Assembly: GCA_025458665.1 (NCBI GenBank)
Contig: JALOSG010000106.1
Location: forward strand, 1 to 16,538
Source of the DNA: Serpentinimonas sp.
Lineage (GTDB): Bacteria > Pseudomonadota > Gammaproteobacteria > Burkholderiales > Burkholderiaceae_C
Length of the DNA: 16,538 nt
Direction: 5' to 3'
In this document: positions 1 to 7,608 of the stretch, one piece after another
Position numbering within the stretch: position 1 is the stretch's first letter
Layout: every line of letters begins with the position of its first letter
Position numbers and translations under genes: made by a program
Notes under the pieces: generated by a model
What the model saw: the letters and a program-made list of their open reading frames with translations, nothing else
Database searches by the model: none
What the model was told of the DNA's origin: nothing

Positions 1-681
1 CCTCTGGTGCGCATGCAGGGCGCGCACTACGCCACCGCCATTGCCGAGCACTTCCGCGACGAAGGGCTCGATGTGCTGCTGCTCATGGATTCCCTGAGCC
101 GCTACGCCATGGCGCAGCGCGAGATTGCGCTGGCCATAGGCGAGCCGCCCGCCACCAAGGGCTACCCGCCCAGCTGCTTTGCCAAGCTGCCGCAGCTGGT
201 GGAGAGAAGCGGCAACGGCCCGGACGGGCGCGGTTCCATCACCGCGTTCTACACCGTGTTGTCCGAGGGCGACGACCAGCAGGACCCTATTGCCGATGCC
301 GCCCGCGCCATCCTGGACGGGCACATCGTGCTGTCGCGCAGCATGGCCGAATCGGGCATCTTCCCGGCCATTGATGTGGAGGCATCGGCCTCCCGGGTGA
401 TGCACAACGTGGTGAGCCCGGAACATTTCGAGATGGCGCGGCGCTACCGCCACTACCACTCGCGCTACCAGAAGAGCCGCGACCTGATCCAGCTGGGCGC
501 CTACGCCCCCGGCAGCGACCCCGACACCGACCGCGCCATTGCCCTGTTCCCGCACATGCAGCGCTTCCTCATGCAGAACATGCGCGAGCAAGCCCCGTTT
601 GCCGCGAGCCTGCAGGCCCTGGAAAAGGCGCTGGGCGAAGGCAACGCCGCGGGTGACAAAACCCAGAGGGCCGCGCGATGA
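1..681 (+). CDS. fliI: Flagellum-specific export ATPase FliI, 3' part (5' end outside the window)
   Basis: The first base is already inside the gene; frame 1 is open from position 1 to a TGA at 679-681, giving the last 226 residues. The visible part holds the end of the F1-beta-like ATPase core: a Walker B strand (VLLLMDSLSR) followed by AMAQREIALAIGEPPATKGY, a signature of FliI and type III secretion ATPases. Next come the helical C-terminal region (HYHSRYQKSRDLIQLGAY) and a polar tail. The Walker A loop must lie upstream. FliI hydrolyses ATP at the cytoplasmic face of the flagellar export gate and helps deliver substrate-chaperone complexes, with FliH and FliJ as partners. The stop overlaps the fliJ start (ATGA), so the two are translationally coupled. 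No frameshift is seen in the visible part. Confidence 0.96.
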   Translation, partial: PLVRMQGAHYATAIAEHFRDEGLDVLLLMDSLSRYAMAQREIALAIGEPPATKGYPPSCFAKLPQLVERSGNGPDGRGSITAFYTVLSEGDDQQDPIADAARAILDGHIVLSRSMAESGIFPAIDVEASASRVMHNVVSPEHFEMARRYRHYHSRYQKSRDLIQLGAYAPGSDPDTDRAIALFPHMQRFLMQNMREQAPFAASLQALEKALGEGNAAGDKTQRAAR

Positions 682-1148
682 AAAAGCCCGACCAGCTTGA
701 CACCGTTCTGGAAGTGGCCGCGCTGCGGCGCGACAACGCCCTGCAAACGCTGGGCGCTGCGCAACGCGAGCTGCAGGCCGCCGAACAGCAGATGGCCCAG
801 CTGCAGGAGTACGTGAAAGACAGCCAGACCCGATGGACCGCGCGCGCCAGCAGCGAGGCCATCAGCGTGACGCTGTTGCAGCACCAGCAGCAGTTTCTGG
901 GGCGCATAGACCAGGCCATTGATTTCCAGCGCGGACACCTGCAGCGGCTGGAGACACACGTGCAGTACTGCCAGCAGCAGCTGGTGCAGGCCGAGCGCGC
1001 TTTGGCCAGCCTGAACAAGTACACCGAGCGCCGCCAGACCGAATGGCAGCGCCAGGCCGACCGCGCCGAACAGAAACAGACCGACGAGATGGCGGCCAAC
1101 CAGCACCGCCAGCAAGCCGCGAACCACCCCTGGAAGCCCACGCCATGA
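678..1148 (+). CDS. fliJ: Flagellar export protein FliJ
   Basis: A 156-residue protein, close to the usual FliJ size of about 150. The start ATG overlaps the fliI stop in an ATGA, and the gene ends in another ATGA with fliK, so start and end are both fixed by context. The sequence is almost wholly charged and glutamine-rich helix (for example AAEQQMAQLQEYVKDSQTRW, then QRGHLQRLETHVQYCQQQLVQAERAL), as expected for the two-stranded antiparallel coiled coil of FliJ. In the family FliJ sits in the centre of the FliI hexamer like the F1 gamma subunit and contacts the export gate. FliJ proteins diverge quickly, so the name rests on position between fliI and fliK, length and coiled-coil character rather than on a sharp motif. 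The C-terminal 25 residues are very polar and probably disordered. Confidence 0.9.
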   Translation: MKKPDQLDTVLEVAALRRDNALQTLGAAQRELQAAEQQMAQLQEYVKDSQTRWTARASSEAISVTLLQHQQQFLGRIDQAIDFQRGHLQRLETHVQYCQQQLVQAERALASLNKYTERRQTEWQRQADRAEQKQTDEMAANQHRQQAANHPWKPTP

Positions 1149-2638
1149 GCCAGAACGCCGTACACCCCACCGCCGCCAACGAAGCCCGGCTGCAAGCAGC
1201 GGCCCGCCAGCGCAACCAGCAAAACGCGCCGTCCTTGCCTTTCCAGGCAGCAGACACGGCAGAGCAGCAGCGCTTCAATGGTTTGCTCAAGCAGGCCGAG
1301 AAACTGCAAGCCGAGCGGGCGGAAAGCCAGAAACAGGGCGAAACCCAGGCGGCTGCCCGTGCCGATGCCGCTCTGGACGCGGCCTCCCCCACGGCCAGCA
1401 AGCCCAACGGTGCAGAGAACGCAGCGCCAGACACGGCAGAACGCGAAGCGCAACTGCAGGCGCAGCAGACCGACGCTGCGCTGCTGGCGGCCCTCACACC
1501 CACCACCCCTGCGGAGGGCAAACAGCCGCCAGGCGCTGCCGAGGCAAGCGCCAGTACCGGGCCAGAACAACTGGCGCGCGAAGCGGCGTTCGGCGCCGCC
1601 ACGGAAGCCGCACAGGCAGAACAGGCCGAACAGGCCGCAGCATCTGCAGAGGCCGCGCAAGGCAGCGCCAACCAGCCGCCAGATGCAGCAGCGGCGAGAA
1701 GGCCAGACTCGCCGGCAGAGCTTCTGCAGCGCTGGCAGGCTCAGGAGCGCAGCCGTGAAGCACTGGCGCGCGACCCTAGCGCGGGTCTCCCTGCCTCCGA
1801 TGGCGCTGCGCCGTTGCGCGACATCAACGCCGTTCCGAATACAGCGCTGTCCTCGGGCATTGCAGCGGGCACAGCCCTGGCGGGGGGCATTGCGGCCGCC
1901 GGGGTCGCGCCCGTGCAAGATCCCCTGCGCGGCGCAGGGCTGGATAGCGTCTCGGCGTCATCCAGCGACACGGCCCTGGAAGCCGCATTGCAAACATCTC
2001 TCGATGGCGGAGCCACAGGCTCCGGCACTTCCGGGCAGGACAGCCTGGCAGGGCAGAGCAGCCCACCGGGCAACCCCGGCGGGAACCCCGCGGCGGCGGC
2101 CCGACCCGCAGGCAGCGATGGGTTTGCTGCGTTGCTCAACACCAGCCCCCCCACAGCAGACAGCCCTGCCCCACAACCCGCCGGGTCGGCCATGGCCCAG
2201 GCGCTGGGCGATGGCTTCAACCAGCTGGGGGTACAGGTGAGTCTGTGGGCGTCGCAGAACCTGCGGCGCGCCAGCCTGTCGCTCCAGGGCGCCGACGGCC
2301 AGCCCATCGAGGTGGACGTGACCTTGAAGGACGGTCAGGCGTCTCTGGCCTTCCGCACCGACGACAGCGCGGCGCGGGCTGCGCTGCAGAACTTTGGCCA
2401 GCAGGCGCTGAGCCAGATGCTGGAGCAGTATGGGCTGGACCTCTCGGCCCTGTCGGTGGATACCCGGGCCAGCGACGGCACGCGCCAGGGCGCCGGTCAG
2501 GGGCAGGCCCCGGCGTCTCAGCCGTCGCTGGCTGCCGCGCGGGCACTCCGCGGCCTGTCGGGAGAAGGTGTGGCAGGCGCAGCAAATGGCCTGGGCTGGA
2601 CCAGCAAGACATCCAGCTCTCTGGACGTGTACGTATAA
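1145..2638 (+). CDS. fliK: Flagellar hook-length control protein FliK
   Basis: The start is ATG 1145, which overlaps the fliJ stop by 4 nt; the open frame continues upstream but that part lies inside fliJ. The product has 497 residues. Roughly residues 1-350 are a low-complexity, Ala/Gln/Pro/Ser-rich stretch that includes an AEQAEQAEQ run, as expected for the extended ruler part of FliK that is exported while the hook grows. A folded domain follows at about residues 350-450 (LGVQVSLWASQNLRRASLSL, then LEQYGLDLSALSV). It matches the beta-strand/helix pattern of the FliK C-terminal domain that contacts FlhB to switch export from hook to filament substrates. The usual LxPxxLG core is poorly kept, so this is a divergent FliK. 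Identity rests on gene position, architecture and this C-terminal pattern. Confidence 0.87.
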   Translation: MSQNAVHPTAANEARLQAAARQRNQQNAPSLPFQAADTAEQQRFNGLLKQAEKLQAERAESQKQGETQAAARADAALDAASPTASKPNGAENAAPDTAEREAQLQAQQTDAALLAALTPTTPAEGKQPPGAAEASASTGPEQLAREAAFGAATEAAQAEQAEQAAASAEAAQGSANQPPDAAAARRPDSPAELLQRWQAQERSREALARDPSAGLPASDGAAPLRDINAVPNTALSSGIAAGTALAGGIAAAGVAPVQDPLRGAGLDSVSASSSDTALEAALQTSLDGGATGSGTSGQDSLAGQSSPPGNPGGNPAAAARPAGSDGFAALLNTSPPTADSPAPQPAGSAMAQALGDGFNQLGVQVSLWASQNLRRASLSLQGADGQPIEVDVTLKDGQASLAFRTDDSAARAALQNFGQQALSQMLEQYGLDLSALSVDTRASDGTRQGAGQGQAPASQPSLAAARALRGLSGEGVAGAANGLGWTSKTSSSLDVYV

Positions 2639-2716
2639 CCGTCGGGGGCCTGGCAAGGCCCATGCTGGCACCGGCCCTGAGCCATATTTGCCGGGTGTTT
2701 GCCCCATTCTTTGCGC

Positions 2717-2743
2717 TTTAGTGCAGGCGGGCGCTGCCCATAA
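2717..2743 (+). promoter_or_regulatory. Possible sigma-28-like promoter upstream of fliL
   Basis: TTTAGTGC, 11 nt, then GCCCATAA. Against the FliA pattern TAAAGTTT-N11-GCCGATAA the -10 part matches 7 of 8, the spacing is exact, but the -35 part matches only 4 of 8. It lies 75 bp before fliL in the only sizeable gap of the fli cluster, where a promoter is expected. A sigma-70 or FlhDC-dependent promoter is an equally plausible alternative. Confidence 0.3.
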
Positions 2744-2754
2744 TTTCCATGACA

Positions 2755-2793
2755 GAATTTCGGTTCGGGGCCCAGCGCCCACTTCCGAAATTC
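2755..2793. repeat. Inverted repeat with 9-bp perfect arms in the fliK-fliL gap
   Basis: GAATTTCGG (2755-2763) and its exact reverse complement CCGAAATTC (2785-2793) are separated by 21 bp; the arm centres are 30 bp apart, close to three helical turns. The loop holds a smaller GGGC/GCCC stem (2768-2771 with 2777-2780), so the transcript could also fold into a long interrupted hairpin. It ends 25 nt before the fliL start and is not followed by a T run, so it does not look like a terminator. It may be an operator or a 5'-leader RNA structure. Confidence 0.6.
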
Positions 2794-2818
2794 CATAGAA
2801 ACCGCAAAGGCAAACCCC

Positions 2819-3343
2819 ATGGCCGCCAAACCCGCCGCAGAAGGCGCAGAACCCGCGAAGCCCAAGAGCAAGAAGATGCTCATCATCGTCATCATTTCGG
2901 TGGTGCTGGTGCTCATCATTGCGGCGGGCGTTGGTGCGCTCCTTTTCCTCAAGGGCAAGCAGGGTGAAGATGAGTTTGCCGAGGATGCACCTGCGAAAAC
3001 GGCGCCAGCAGAACCCCGGACGCCACCCGTTTTCCTGCCTCTGGACAATCTTGTGGTCAACCTGGGAGACCCTGGCGGCAACCGGTTCGCACAGGTGGGC
3101 ATCACCGTACAGGTGGCCGATGCCAAGACCTCTGACCTCGTCAAGGCTTTCATGCCCAGTGTGCGCAATGGCATCCTGCTGATCCTGTCGCAGCGCACCG
3201 CCAGCGAACTGTTGGCTGCTCCAGGCAAGGAGCAGCTTGCCGCCGACATTCTGGCCCTGATTCAGACCGAGACTGGCCTGACAGACCCGAACGGCAGGAG
3301 CCCGGTGCAAGCCGTGCTGTTCTCCAACTTCATCGTGCAATAA
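2819..3343 (+). CDS. fliL: Flagellar basal-body-associated protein FliL
   Basis: A 174-residue protein starting at ATG 2819, with an AAAGG ribosome site at 2806-2810 and an 8-nt spacer. A short cytoplasmic Lys/Ala/Pro-rich tail (residues 1-19) is followed by one transmembrane helix (about 21-44, LIIVIISVVLVLIIAAGVGA) and an acidic linker. A periplasmic domain then runs from about residue 65 (VFLPLDNLVVNLGDPGGNRF) to the end (AVLFSNFIVQ). This layout and the PLDNLVVNL start of the domain are typical of FliL, an inner-membrane protein that surrounds the stator units and supports motor torque. It opens the second fli block, fliLMNOPQR, after the 180-bp gap. Confidence 0.95.
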   Translation: MAAKPAAEGAEPAKPKSKKMLIIVIISVVLVLIIAAGVGALLFLKGKQGEDEFAEDAPAKTAPAEPRTPPVFLPLDNLVVNLGDPGGNRFAQVGITVQVADAKTSDLVKAFMPSVRNGILLILSQRTASELLAAPGKEQLAADILALIQTETGLTDPNGRSPVQAVLFSNFIVQ

Positions 3344-3369
3344 CAGGAAGCCACGCCTGTCCGCCCACC

Positions 3370-4371
3370 ATGAGTGAAGCCTTTCTTTCCCAGGACGAGA
3401 TCGACGCGCTGCTCGAGGGTGTGACCGGCGAGAGCCAGAAGCTGGCCAAGGAAGACACGCCCACAGGCGGCATACGCAGCTACGACCTCTCCAGCCAGGA
3501 GCGCATCGTCCGTGGCCGCATGCCGACCATGGAGGTCATCAACGAGCGCTTTGCGCGCAACCTCCGCGTAGGCCTGTTCAACTTCATCCGCCGCAGCCCG
3601 GAAATCTCGGTGGGCACGGTGCAGGTGCAGAAGTACAGCGCCTTTCTGCGCGAGCTGGTGGTGCCCACCAACTTCAACATCATGGCCATACGCCCGCTGC
3701 GCGGCAACGGGCTCATCGTGTGCGAGCCCACCCTCCTGTTTGGCGTGATCGACAGTCTGTTTGGCGGCAATGGCAAGTTCCATACCCGCATTGAAGGGCG
3801 CGACTTTTCTTCCACCGAACAGCGCGTCATCAACCGGCTGGTGGAGGTGGTGTCGGAGGAGTACAAGAAAGCCTGGAAGGGCGTGTACCCCATCGAGCTG
3901 GTGTACCAGCGCTCGGAGATGCAGCCCCAGTTCGCCACCATTGCCACGCCCAGCGAAATCGTCATCAGCACCAGCTTCTCGCTGGAGATTGGCGACCTGA
4001 CCGGCTCTCTGCACATCTGCATGCCCTACGCCACGCTGGAGCCCATCCGCGATGTGCTGTATTCCTCGGTGCAGGGCGACGCCATCGAGGTGGACCGCCG
4101 GTGGGTGAAGCTGCTGAGCCACGAGATCCAGGCCGCCGAGGTGCAACTGGTGGCCAACCTGGCGCAGAGCGACGTGACCATAGAACAGTTGCTGGCCCTG
4201 AAGGTGGGCGACTTCATCGAGCTGGAGCGCGAAAAGGTGATCGAGGCCAAGGTGGACGGCGTGCCCGTGATGGAGTGCGAGTACGGCACCCACAACGGCA
4301 AGTACGCGCTGAAGGTACTGCGCACGCTGCGCAACAAGGATCTGTCATGGCAAGGAGTGCCGCATGAGTAA
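3370..4371 (+). CDS. fliM: Flagellar motor switch protein FliM
   Basis: 333 residues, the normal length for FliM. The N-terminus (MSEAFLSQDEIDALLEG) contains the conserved LSQxEIDALL peptide that binds phosphorylated CheY. The middle CheC-like domain carries the GGNG loop (DSLFGGNGKF, about residue 131-140) that touches FliG. The C-terminal SpoA-like domain (roughly residues 250-325, ending KYALKVLR) pairs with FliN in the cytoplasmic C-ring. The start is fixed by the CheY-binding peptide. The ribosome site is weak: the nearest purine run, AGGAA, is about 20 nt upstream, so translation may depend partly on fliL. The stop lies inside fliN (8-nt overlap). CheY and a CheZ-like phosphatase are encoded about 5 kb downstream. 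Confidence 0.98.
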   Translation: MSEAFLSQDEIDALLEGVTGESQKLAKEDTPTGGIRSYDLSSQERIVRGRMPTMEVINERFARNLRVGLFNFIRRSPEISVGTVQVQKYSAFLRELVVPTNFNIMAIRPLRGNGLIVCEPTLLFGVIDSLFGGNGKFHTRIEGRDFSSTEQRVINRLVEVVSEEYKKAWKGVYPIELVYQRSEMQPQFATIATPSEIVISTSFSLEIGDLTGSLHICMPYATLEPIRDVLYSSVQGDAIEVDRRWVKLLSHEIQAAEVQLVANLAQSDVTIEQLLALKVGDFIELEREKVIEAKVDGVPVMECEYGTHNGKYALKVLRTLRNKDLSWQGVPHE

Positions 4372-4786
4372 CGACAACGACATCAACGACGAAGCCATTG
4401 CAGACGACTGGGCACAAGCCCTGCAGGAGCAGGCTTCCACAGGCGGCGGCGGTGACACCAACGACAGCCTGACCGCCGGGGCGCCGCACTTTGACGGCGA
4501 CATCCCCTTGCCCACCGGCAGCAACGACATCAGCATGGTGATGGACATTCCGGTGCAGCTCTCGGTGGAGCTGGGCCGCACCAAGGTACCCATCAAGTAC
4601 ATCCTGCAACTCGCGCAGGGCTCGGTGGTGGAGCTCGATGCGCTGGCCGGCGAGCCCATGGATGTGCTGGTGAACGGTTACCTGATTGCTCAGGGTGAGG
4701 TGGTGGTGGTGAACGACAAGTTCGGCATTCGCCTGACCGACATCGTCACGCCCTCCGAGCGGCTGCGCCGCCTGAGCCGCGGCTGA
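4364..4786 (+). CDS. fliN: Flagellar motor switch protein FliN
   Basis: 140 residues. ATG 4364 lies within the end of fliM and has a strong AAGGAG ribosome site (4352-4357) six nt ahead. An acidic, flexible N-terminal part (residues 1-55) precedes a single SpoA/SPOR-like C-ring domain: MVMDIPVQLSVELGRTKVPI at the start and VVNDKFGIRLTDIVTPSERL near the end. The latter is the classical FliN C-terminal signature. FliN forms the bottom of the C-ring together with FliM and also docks the FliH-FliI export complex. The overlap with fliM suggests coupled translation. Confidence 0.97.
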   Translation: MSNDNDINDEAIADDWAQALQEQASTGGGGDTNDSLTAGAPHFDGDIPLPTGSNDISMVMDIPVQLSVELGRTKVPIKYILQLAQGSVVELDALAGEPMDVLVNGYLIAQGEVVVVNDKFGIRLTDIVTPSERLRRLSRG

Positions 4787-4791
4787 CAGGC

Positions 4792-5094
4792 ATGAGCGAT
4801 TCGGGCGTTTCCATGGTCTCGCTGGGGCCGATTTTCGGGCTCCTGGCCCTGCTGGTGCTGCTGGCCTGGGGCATTCAATGGGCGCGCAAGCGCGTGGCGC
4901 CCACGGGCAGCGGAGAAGGCGCCGAACTGCGGCTGGTGAACCACCTGGCGGTAGGGCCCCAGCAGCGTGTGGCGGTGGTGGAAGTGAACGGACCCAACGG
5001 TAGCGTTCAACTGACGCTGGGAGTCACGGCGCACAGCATCAACCTGCTGCACACCCAGGCGCTGACGCCGCCGAACCAGCCACCTGCGCCATGA
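4792..5094 (+). CDS. fliO: Flagellar biosynthesis protein FliO
   Basis: 100 residues, start ATG 4792 only 5 nt after the fliN stop and with no good ribosome site of its own, so probably translated by coupling. One transmembrane helix (about residues 11-29, SLGPIFGLLALLVLLAWGIQ) is followed by a small cytoplasmic domain. That domain contains the FliO-type strand pattern (LRLVNHLAVGPQQRVAVVEV), a pattern widely shared by FliO/FliZ proteins. FliO is a scaffold that helps FliP form the export-gate ring and is not a permanent part of it. Its stop overlaps the fliP start (ATGA at 5091-5094). Position between fliN and fliP supports the call, since FliO proteins are otherwise poorly conserved. Confidence 0.92.
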   Translation: MSDSGVSMVSLGPIFGLLALLVLLAWGIQWARKRVAPTGSGEGAELRLVNHLAVGPQQRVAVVEVNGPNGSVQLTLGVTAHSINLLHTQALTPPNQPPAP

Positions 5095-5879
5095 ACACCT
5101 CCTCCAGATCCGCGCTCTGGGCGCTGGCCGCGCTGCTGGCAGGGCTGAGCCTGCTGCTGCCACAAGACGCACTGGCACAGGCCACCGGGGCGGCCACTGC
5201 ACCGGGTGGGCAGTTGCCCCTCATCATTGGCCAGGGGCCGCAAGGCACCAGCTACTCGGTGCCCATACAGACGCTGCTGTTCTTCACCGCGCTGTCGTTC
5301 CTGCCCGCAGTGCTGCTCATGATGACGTCGTTCACCCGCATCGTGATCGTGCTGTCCCTGCTGCGCCAGGCGCTGGGGACGCAAGCGTCGCCGCCCAACC
5401 AGGTGATCGTGGGCCTGTCGCTGTTCCTCACCCTGTTCGTCATGGGTCCCACGCTGGACCGCGTGTACGCCGACGCCTACCAACCCTACACCGCCAACGA
5501 GATCACATTCAACGAGGCGCTGGAACGCGGCGAGGCACCGATGCGCGAGTTCATGATGCGCCAGACCCGGCAGTCCGATTTCGAGCTGTTCGCGCGGCTC
5601 GCCGACCTGCCCCCCGACGTGGGCGTGGAAACAGCCCCCATGCGGGTACTCATTCCCTCCTTCGTCATCAGCGAGCTCAAGACCGCCTTCCAGATCGGGT
5701 TCATGGTCTTCATCCCCTTCCTGGTGATTGACCTGGTGGTGGCCAGCATTCTCATGTCGCTGGGCATGATGATGCTCTCCCCCGTGCTGGTCGCCCTGCC
5801 TTTCAAGCTGATGCTGTTCGTGCTGGCCGATGGCTGGAACATTCTCATCGGGTCGCTGGCCGCCAGCTTCCTGCCCTGA
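5091..5879 (+). CDS. fliP: Flagellar export gate protein FliP
   Basis: 262 residues with ATG 5091 overlapping the fliO stop. A cleavable signal peptide is visible (hydrophobic core about residues 8-23, likely cut after ALA at 29), as is usual for flagellar FliP. The core is highly conserved: ALSFLPAVLLMMTSFTRIVI, then the LLRQALGTQ segment. An extracytoplasmic loop (roughly residues 125-185) follows, and then the last helices (FVISELKTAFQIGFMVFIPF and the segment near MMMLSPVLVALPFKLMLFVL). FliP forms the five-subunit core of the FliP5Q4R1 channel through which flagellar substrates cross the inner membrane. Confidence 0.98.
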   Translation: MNTSSRSALWALAALLAGLSLLLPQDALAQATGAATAPGGQLPLIIGQGPQGTSYSVPIQTLLFFTALSFLPAVLLMMTSFTRIVIVLSLLRQALGTQASPPNQVIVGLSLFLTLFVMGPTLDRVYADAYQPYTANEITFNEALERGEAPMREFMMRQTRQSDFELFARLADLPPDVGVETAPMRVLIPSFVISELKTAFQIGFMVFIPFLVIDLVVASILMSLGMMMLSPVLVALPFKLMLFVLADGWNILIGSLAASFLP

Positions 5880-5899
5880 ACCTTCTAAAGGTCCTTGCC

Positions 5900-6169
5900 A
5901 TGGAAGCACAAGCTGTACTCACCTTCGGGCAGAACGCCCTGTTCCTGCTGCTGGCCGTCTCCGCGCCCATTCTGGGTGTGGTGTTGCTGGTGGGCCTGGT
6001 GGTGAGCCTGTTCCAGGCGCTCACCCAGATCAACGAGGCCACGCTGTCCTTCGTGCCCAAGCTGGTGGCAGCGGTGGCGGTGTTTGCCCTGGCCGGGCCC
6101 TGGATGCTGACCACTTCGGTGGAGTTCCTGCGCCGTACCCTACTCTCCATCCCGCAGTTCACCGGCTGA
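5900..6169 (+). CDS. fliQ: Flagellar export gate protein FliQ
   Basis: 89 residues, the standard size. ATG 5900 follows an AAAGG ribosome site (5887-5891) at 8 nt. The protein is two transmembrane helices joined by a short loop with the family signature LFQALTQINEATLSFVPKLV. FliQ packs around the FliP-FliR core of the export gate in four copies. The C-terminus (RTLLSIPQFTG) matches the FliQ type. The gene lies 20 nt after fliP and 25 nt before fliR. Confidence 0.97.
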   Translation: MEAQAVLTFGQNALFLLLAVSAPILGVVLLVGLVVSLFQALTQINEATLSFVPKLVAAVAVFALAGPWMLTTSVEFLRRTLLSIPQFTG

Positions 6170-6194
6170 TACCGGACCCGGGGCGCGCGCCACC

Positions 6195-6962
6195 ATGGTG
6201 ACCTTCAACGAGGCGCAGCTCATGGCATGGGTATCGCCCATACTCTGGCCGTTCCTGCGCACGCTGGCCCTGTTTGCCAGCGCACCCATCTTTTCTTCGC
6301 GCTCGGTGCCCATGCGCACCAAAGTCGGGCTGGCCTTCGTGATTGCCGTGTGCGTGCAACCCGCCCTGCCCGCCCAGGAGGTGATCTCCCTCAACAGCTC
6401 GGCCGCGCTGGGCGCGGTCATCCAGCAGATCGTCATCGGCGTGGCCATCGGGCTGACGGTGCGTATCGTGTTTGCCGCGGTAGAAATGGCGGGGGAGATC
6501 ATCGGCCTGCAAATGGGCCTGAACTTCGCCGGCTTCTTCGACCCCACCACCAACTCCCAGACCAGCTCTGTGGGCCGCTTCTTTGGCAACATGGCCATGT
6601 TGCTGTTCATTGTGCTGGGCGGGCACGTGATGCTGATCCAGGCCATGGCGGCCAGCTTCACCACTTTCCCGGTGGGCGGCCCTGCCCTGGAGGCGGCGCG
6701 GTCTTTGCGCCTGTACGAACTGGGCGCCGTGATTTTTCAGTACGGGCTGTGGATAGCGCTGCCCATGATCGGCATGCTGCTGTTCGTCAACGTGGTCATG
6801 GGTATCGTCTCGCGCATAGCGCCCCAGATCAACGTGTTTGCCATTGGCTTTCCGCTCACGCTGTCGGTGGGCCTGATCGGCATTGCCATCACCATTCCCC
6901 TGCTGGACCGCCCGGTCATGGAGCTCATGCGCATCATTGCCGGCCTGTTCCTGGGCAACTGA
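6195..6962 (+). CDS. fliR: Flagellar export gate protein FliR
   Basis: 255 residues, about the usual 260, with six or so hydrophobic helices. Recognisable family segments include the N-terminal region (SPILWPFLRTLALFASAPIF), the central stretch (EMAGEIIGLQMGLNFAGFFD) and the closing region (NVFAIGFPLTLSVGLIGIAI). FliR is the single subunit that closes the FliP5Q4R1 assembly. The start is ATG 6195; no clear ribosome site precedes it, and the region is GC-rich. This is the last gene of the fli block. It ends 16 nt from the stop of a response-regulator gene on the other strand, and I see no hairpin terminator between them. Confidence 0.96.
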   Translation: MVTFNEAQLMAWVSPILWPFLRTLALFASAPIFSSRSVPMRTKVGLAFVIAVCVQPALPAQEVISLNSSAALGAVIQQIVIGVAIGLTVRIVFAAVEMAGEIIGLQMGLNFAGFFDPTTNSQTSSVGRFFGNMAMLLFIVLGGHVMLIQAMAASFTTFPVGGPALEAARSLRLYELGAVIFQYGLWIALPMIGMLLFVNVVMGIVSRIAPQINVFAIGFPLTLSVGLIGIAITIPLLDRPVMELMRIIAGLFLGN

Positions 6963-6978
6963 GGCCGCGCCCAGGCGC

Positions 6979-7608
6979 TCAGACCAGGCCGTTCCGAATG
7001 GCGTACACCGTCAGTTCGGCGTTGTTGGTCAGGGCCAGTTTTTCCAGCACGCGGGCACGGTACACACTCACCGTCTTGGGGCTGATCATCAGCTCTTCGG
7101 CAATCTGCGAGAGCTTCTTGCCCGAGGCGATTTTCTTCAGCGTCTGCAACTCCCGCTCCGACAGGCTTTCGTGCAGTTCGCCCGGTTCGCGGGCGTTCAG
7201 GTGGTTGGCCAGCATCTCGGCAATCTCGGGGGTGATGTACTTGCGCCCCTGCGCCACCGTGCGCACCGCGGTGAGCAGTGCGGCCGGGTCGCCACCCTTG
7301 TTCAGGTAACCCGAGGCGCCCGCCTTCAGGCAGCGGATGGCGTACTGGTCCTCCGGGTACATGGACACCATGACCGTGCGCACCGGGGATTCTTCCTCCT
7401 GCAGCACCGCCAGAATTTCCAGGCCGCTGCGGCCCGGCAAGTCCACATCGAGCAAGAGCACATCGGGCTTGTGCTGGCGCAACACCTCGCGCAGCGCGGC
7501 ATAGCCATCGGCCTCGCCCACCACCTGTATGTCGGTGGCCTCCATCAACGTATCACGCACGCCGCGGCGTACTACGGCGTGGTCGTCGCACAGCACCACT
7601 TTGATCAT
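6979..7608 (-). CDS. NarL/FixJ-family response regulator (REC + LuxR-type HTH)
   Basis: 209 residues from ATG 7608. Residues 1-120 are a receiver domain with the acidic pair D8/D9, the phospho-acceptor D54 (VLLLDVDLPGRSG) and the lysine region AGASGYLNKGGDP. Residues about 145-205 are a LuxR-type helix-turn-helix (LSERELQTLKKIASGKKLSQ, then the recognition helix region SPKTVSVYRARVLEKL). It should bind DNA as a dimer when phosphorylated. Its start overlaps the stop of the adjacent kinase gene (ATGA), making that kinase the obvious partner. The upstream GGATACCC is only a weak ribosome site, so coupling is likely. The target genes are unknown; its place between fliR and the chemotaxis operon makes motility genes reasonable candidates, but this is inference. 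No gene symbol is assigned because the family is large. Confidence 0.93.
   Translation of the reverse strand: MIKVVLCDDHAVVRRGVRDTLMEATDIQVVGEADGYAALREVLRQHKPDVLLLDVDLPGRSGLEILAVLQEEESPVRTVMVSMYPEDQYAIRCLKAGASGYLNKGGDPAALLTAVRTVAQGRKYITPEIAEMLANHLNAREPGELHESLSERELQTLKKIASGKKLSQIAEELMISPKTVSVYRARVLEKLALTNNAELTVYAIRNGLV

Noticed and set aside
569..1918. Long open frame on the minus strand opposite fliJ and fliK (449 codons)
   Set aside because: It lies antisense to well-supported genes, has odd Cys/Arg/Trp-rich composition and no ribosome site. Long antisense frames are expected in DNA this GC-rich.
2646..2661. Hairpin GGGCCT-GGCA-AGGCCC just after fliK, as a terminator
   Set aside because: A good 6-bp stem with a 4-nt loop, but no T run follows, so it does not meet the pattern of an intrinsic terminator.
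1958..3340. Long open frame on the minus strand opposite fliK and fliL (460 codons)
   Set aside because: It crosses the fliK-fliL gap but shows no family motif, and composition fits a shadow of the sense codons.
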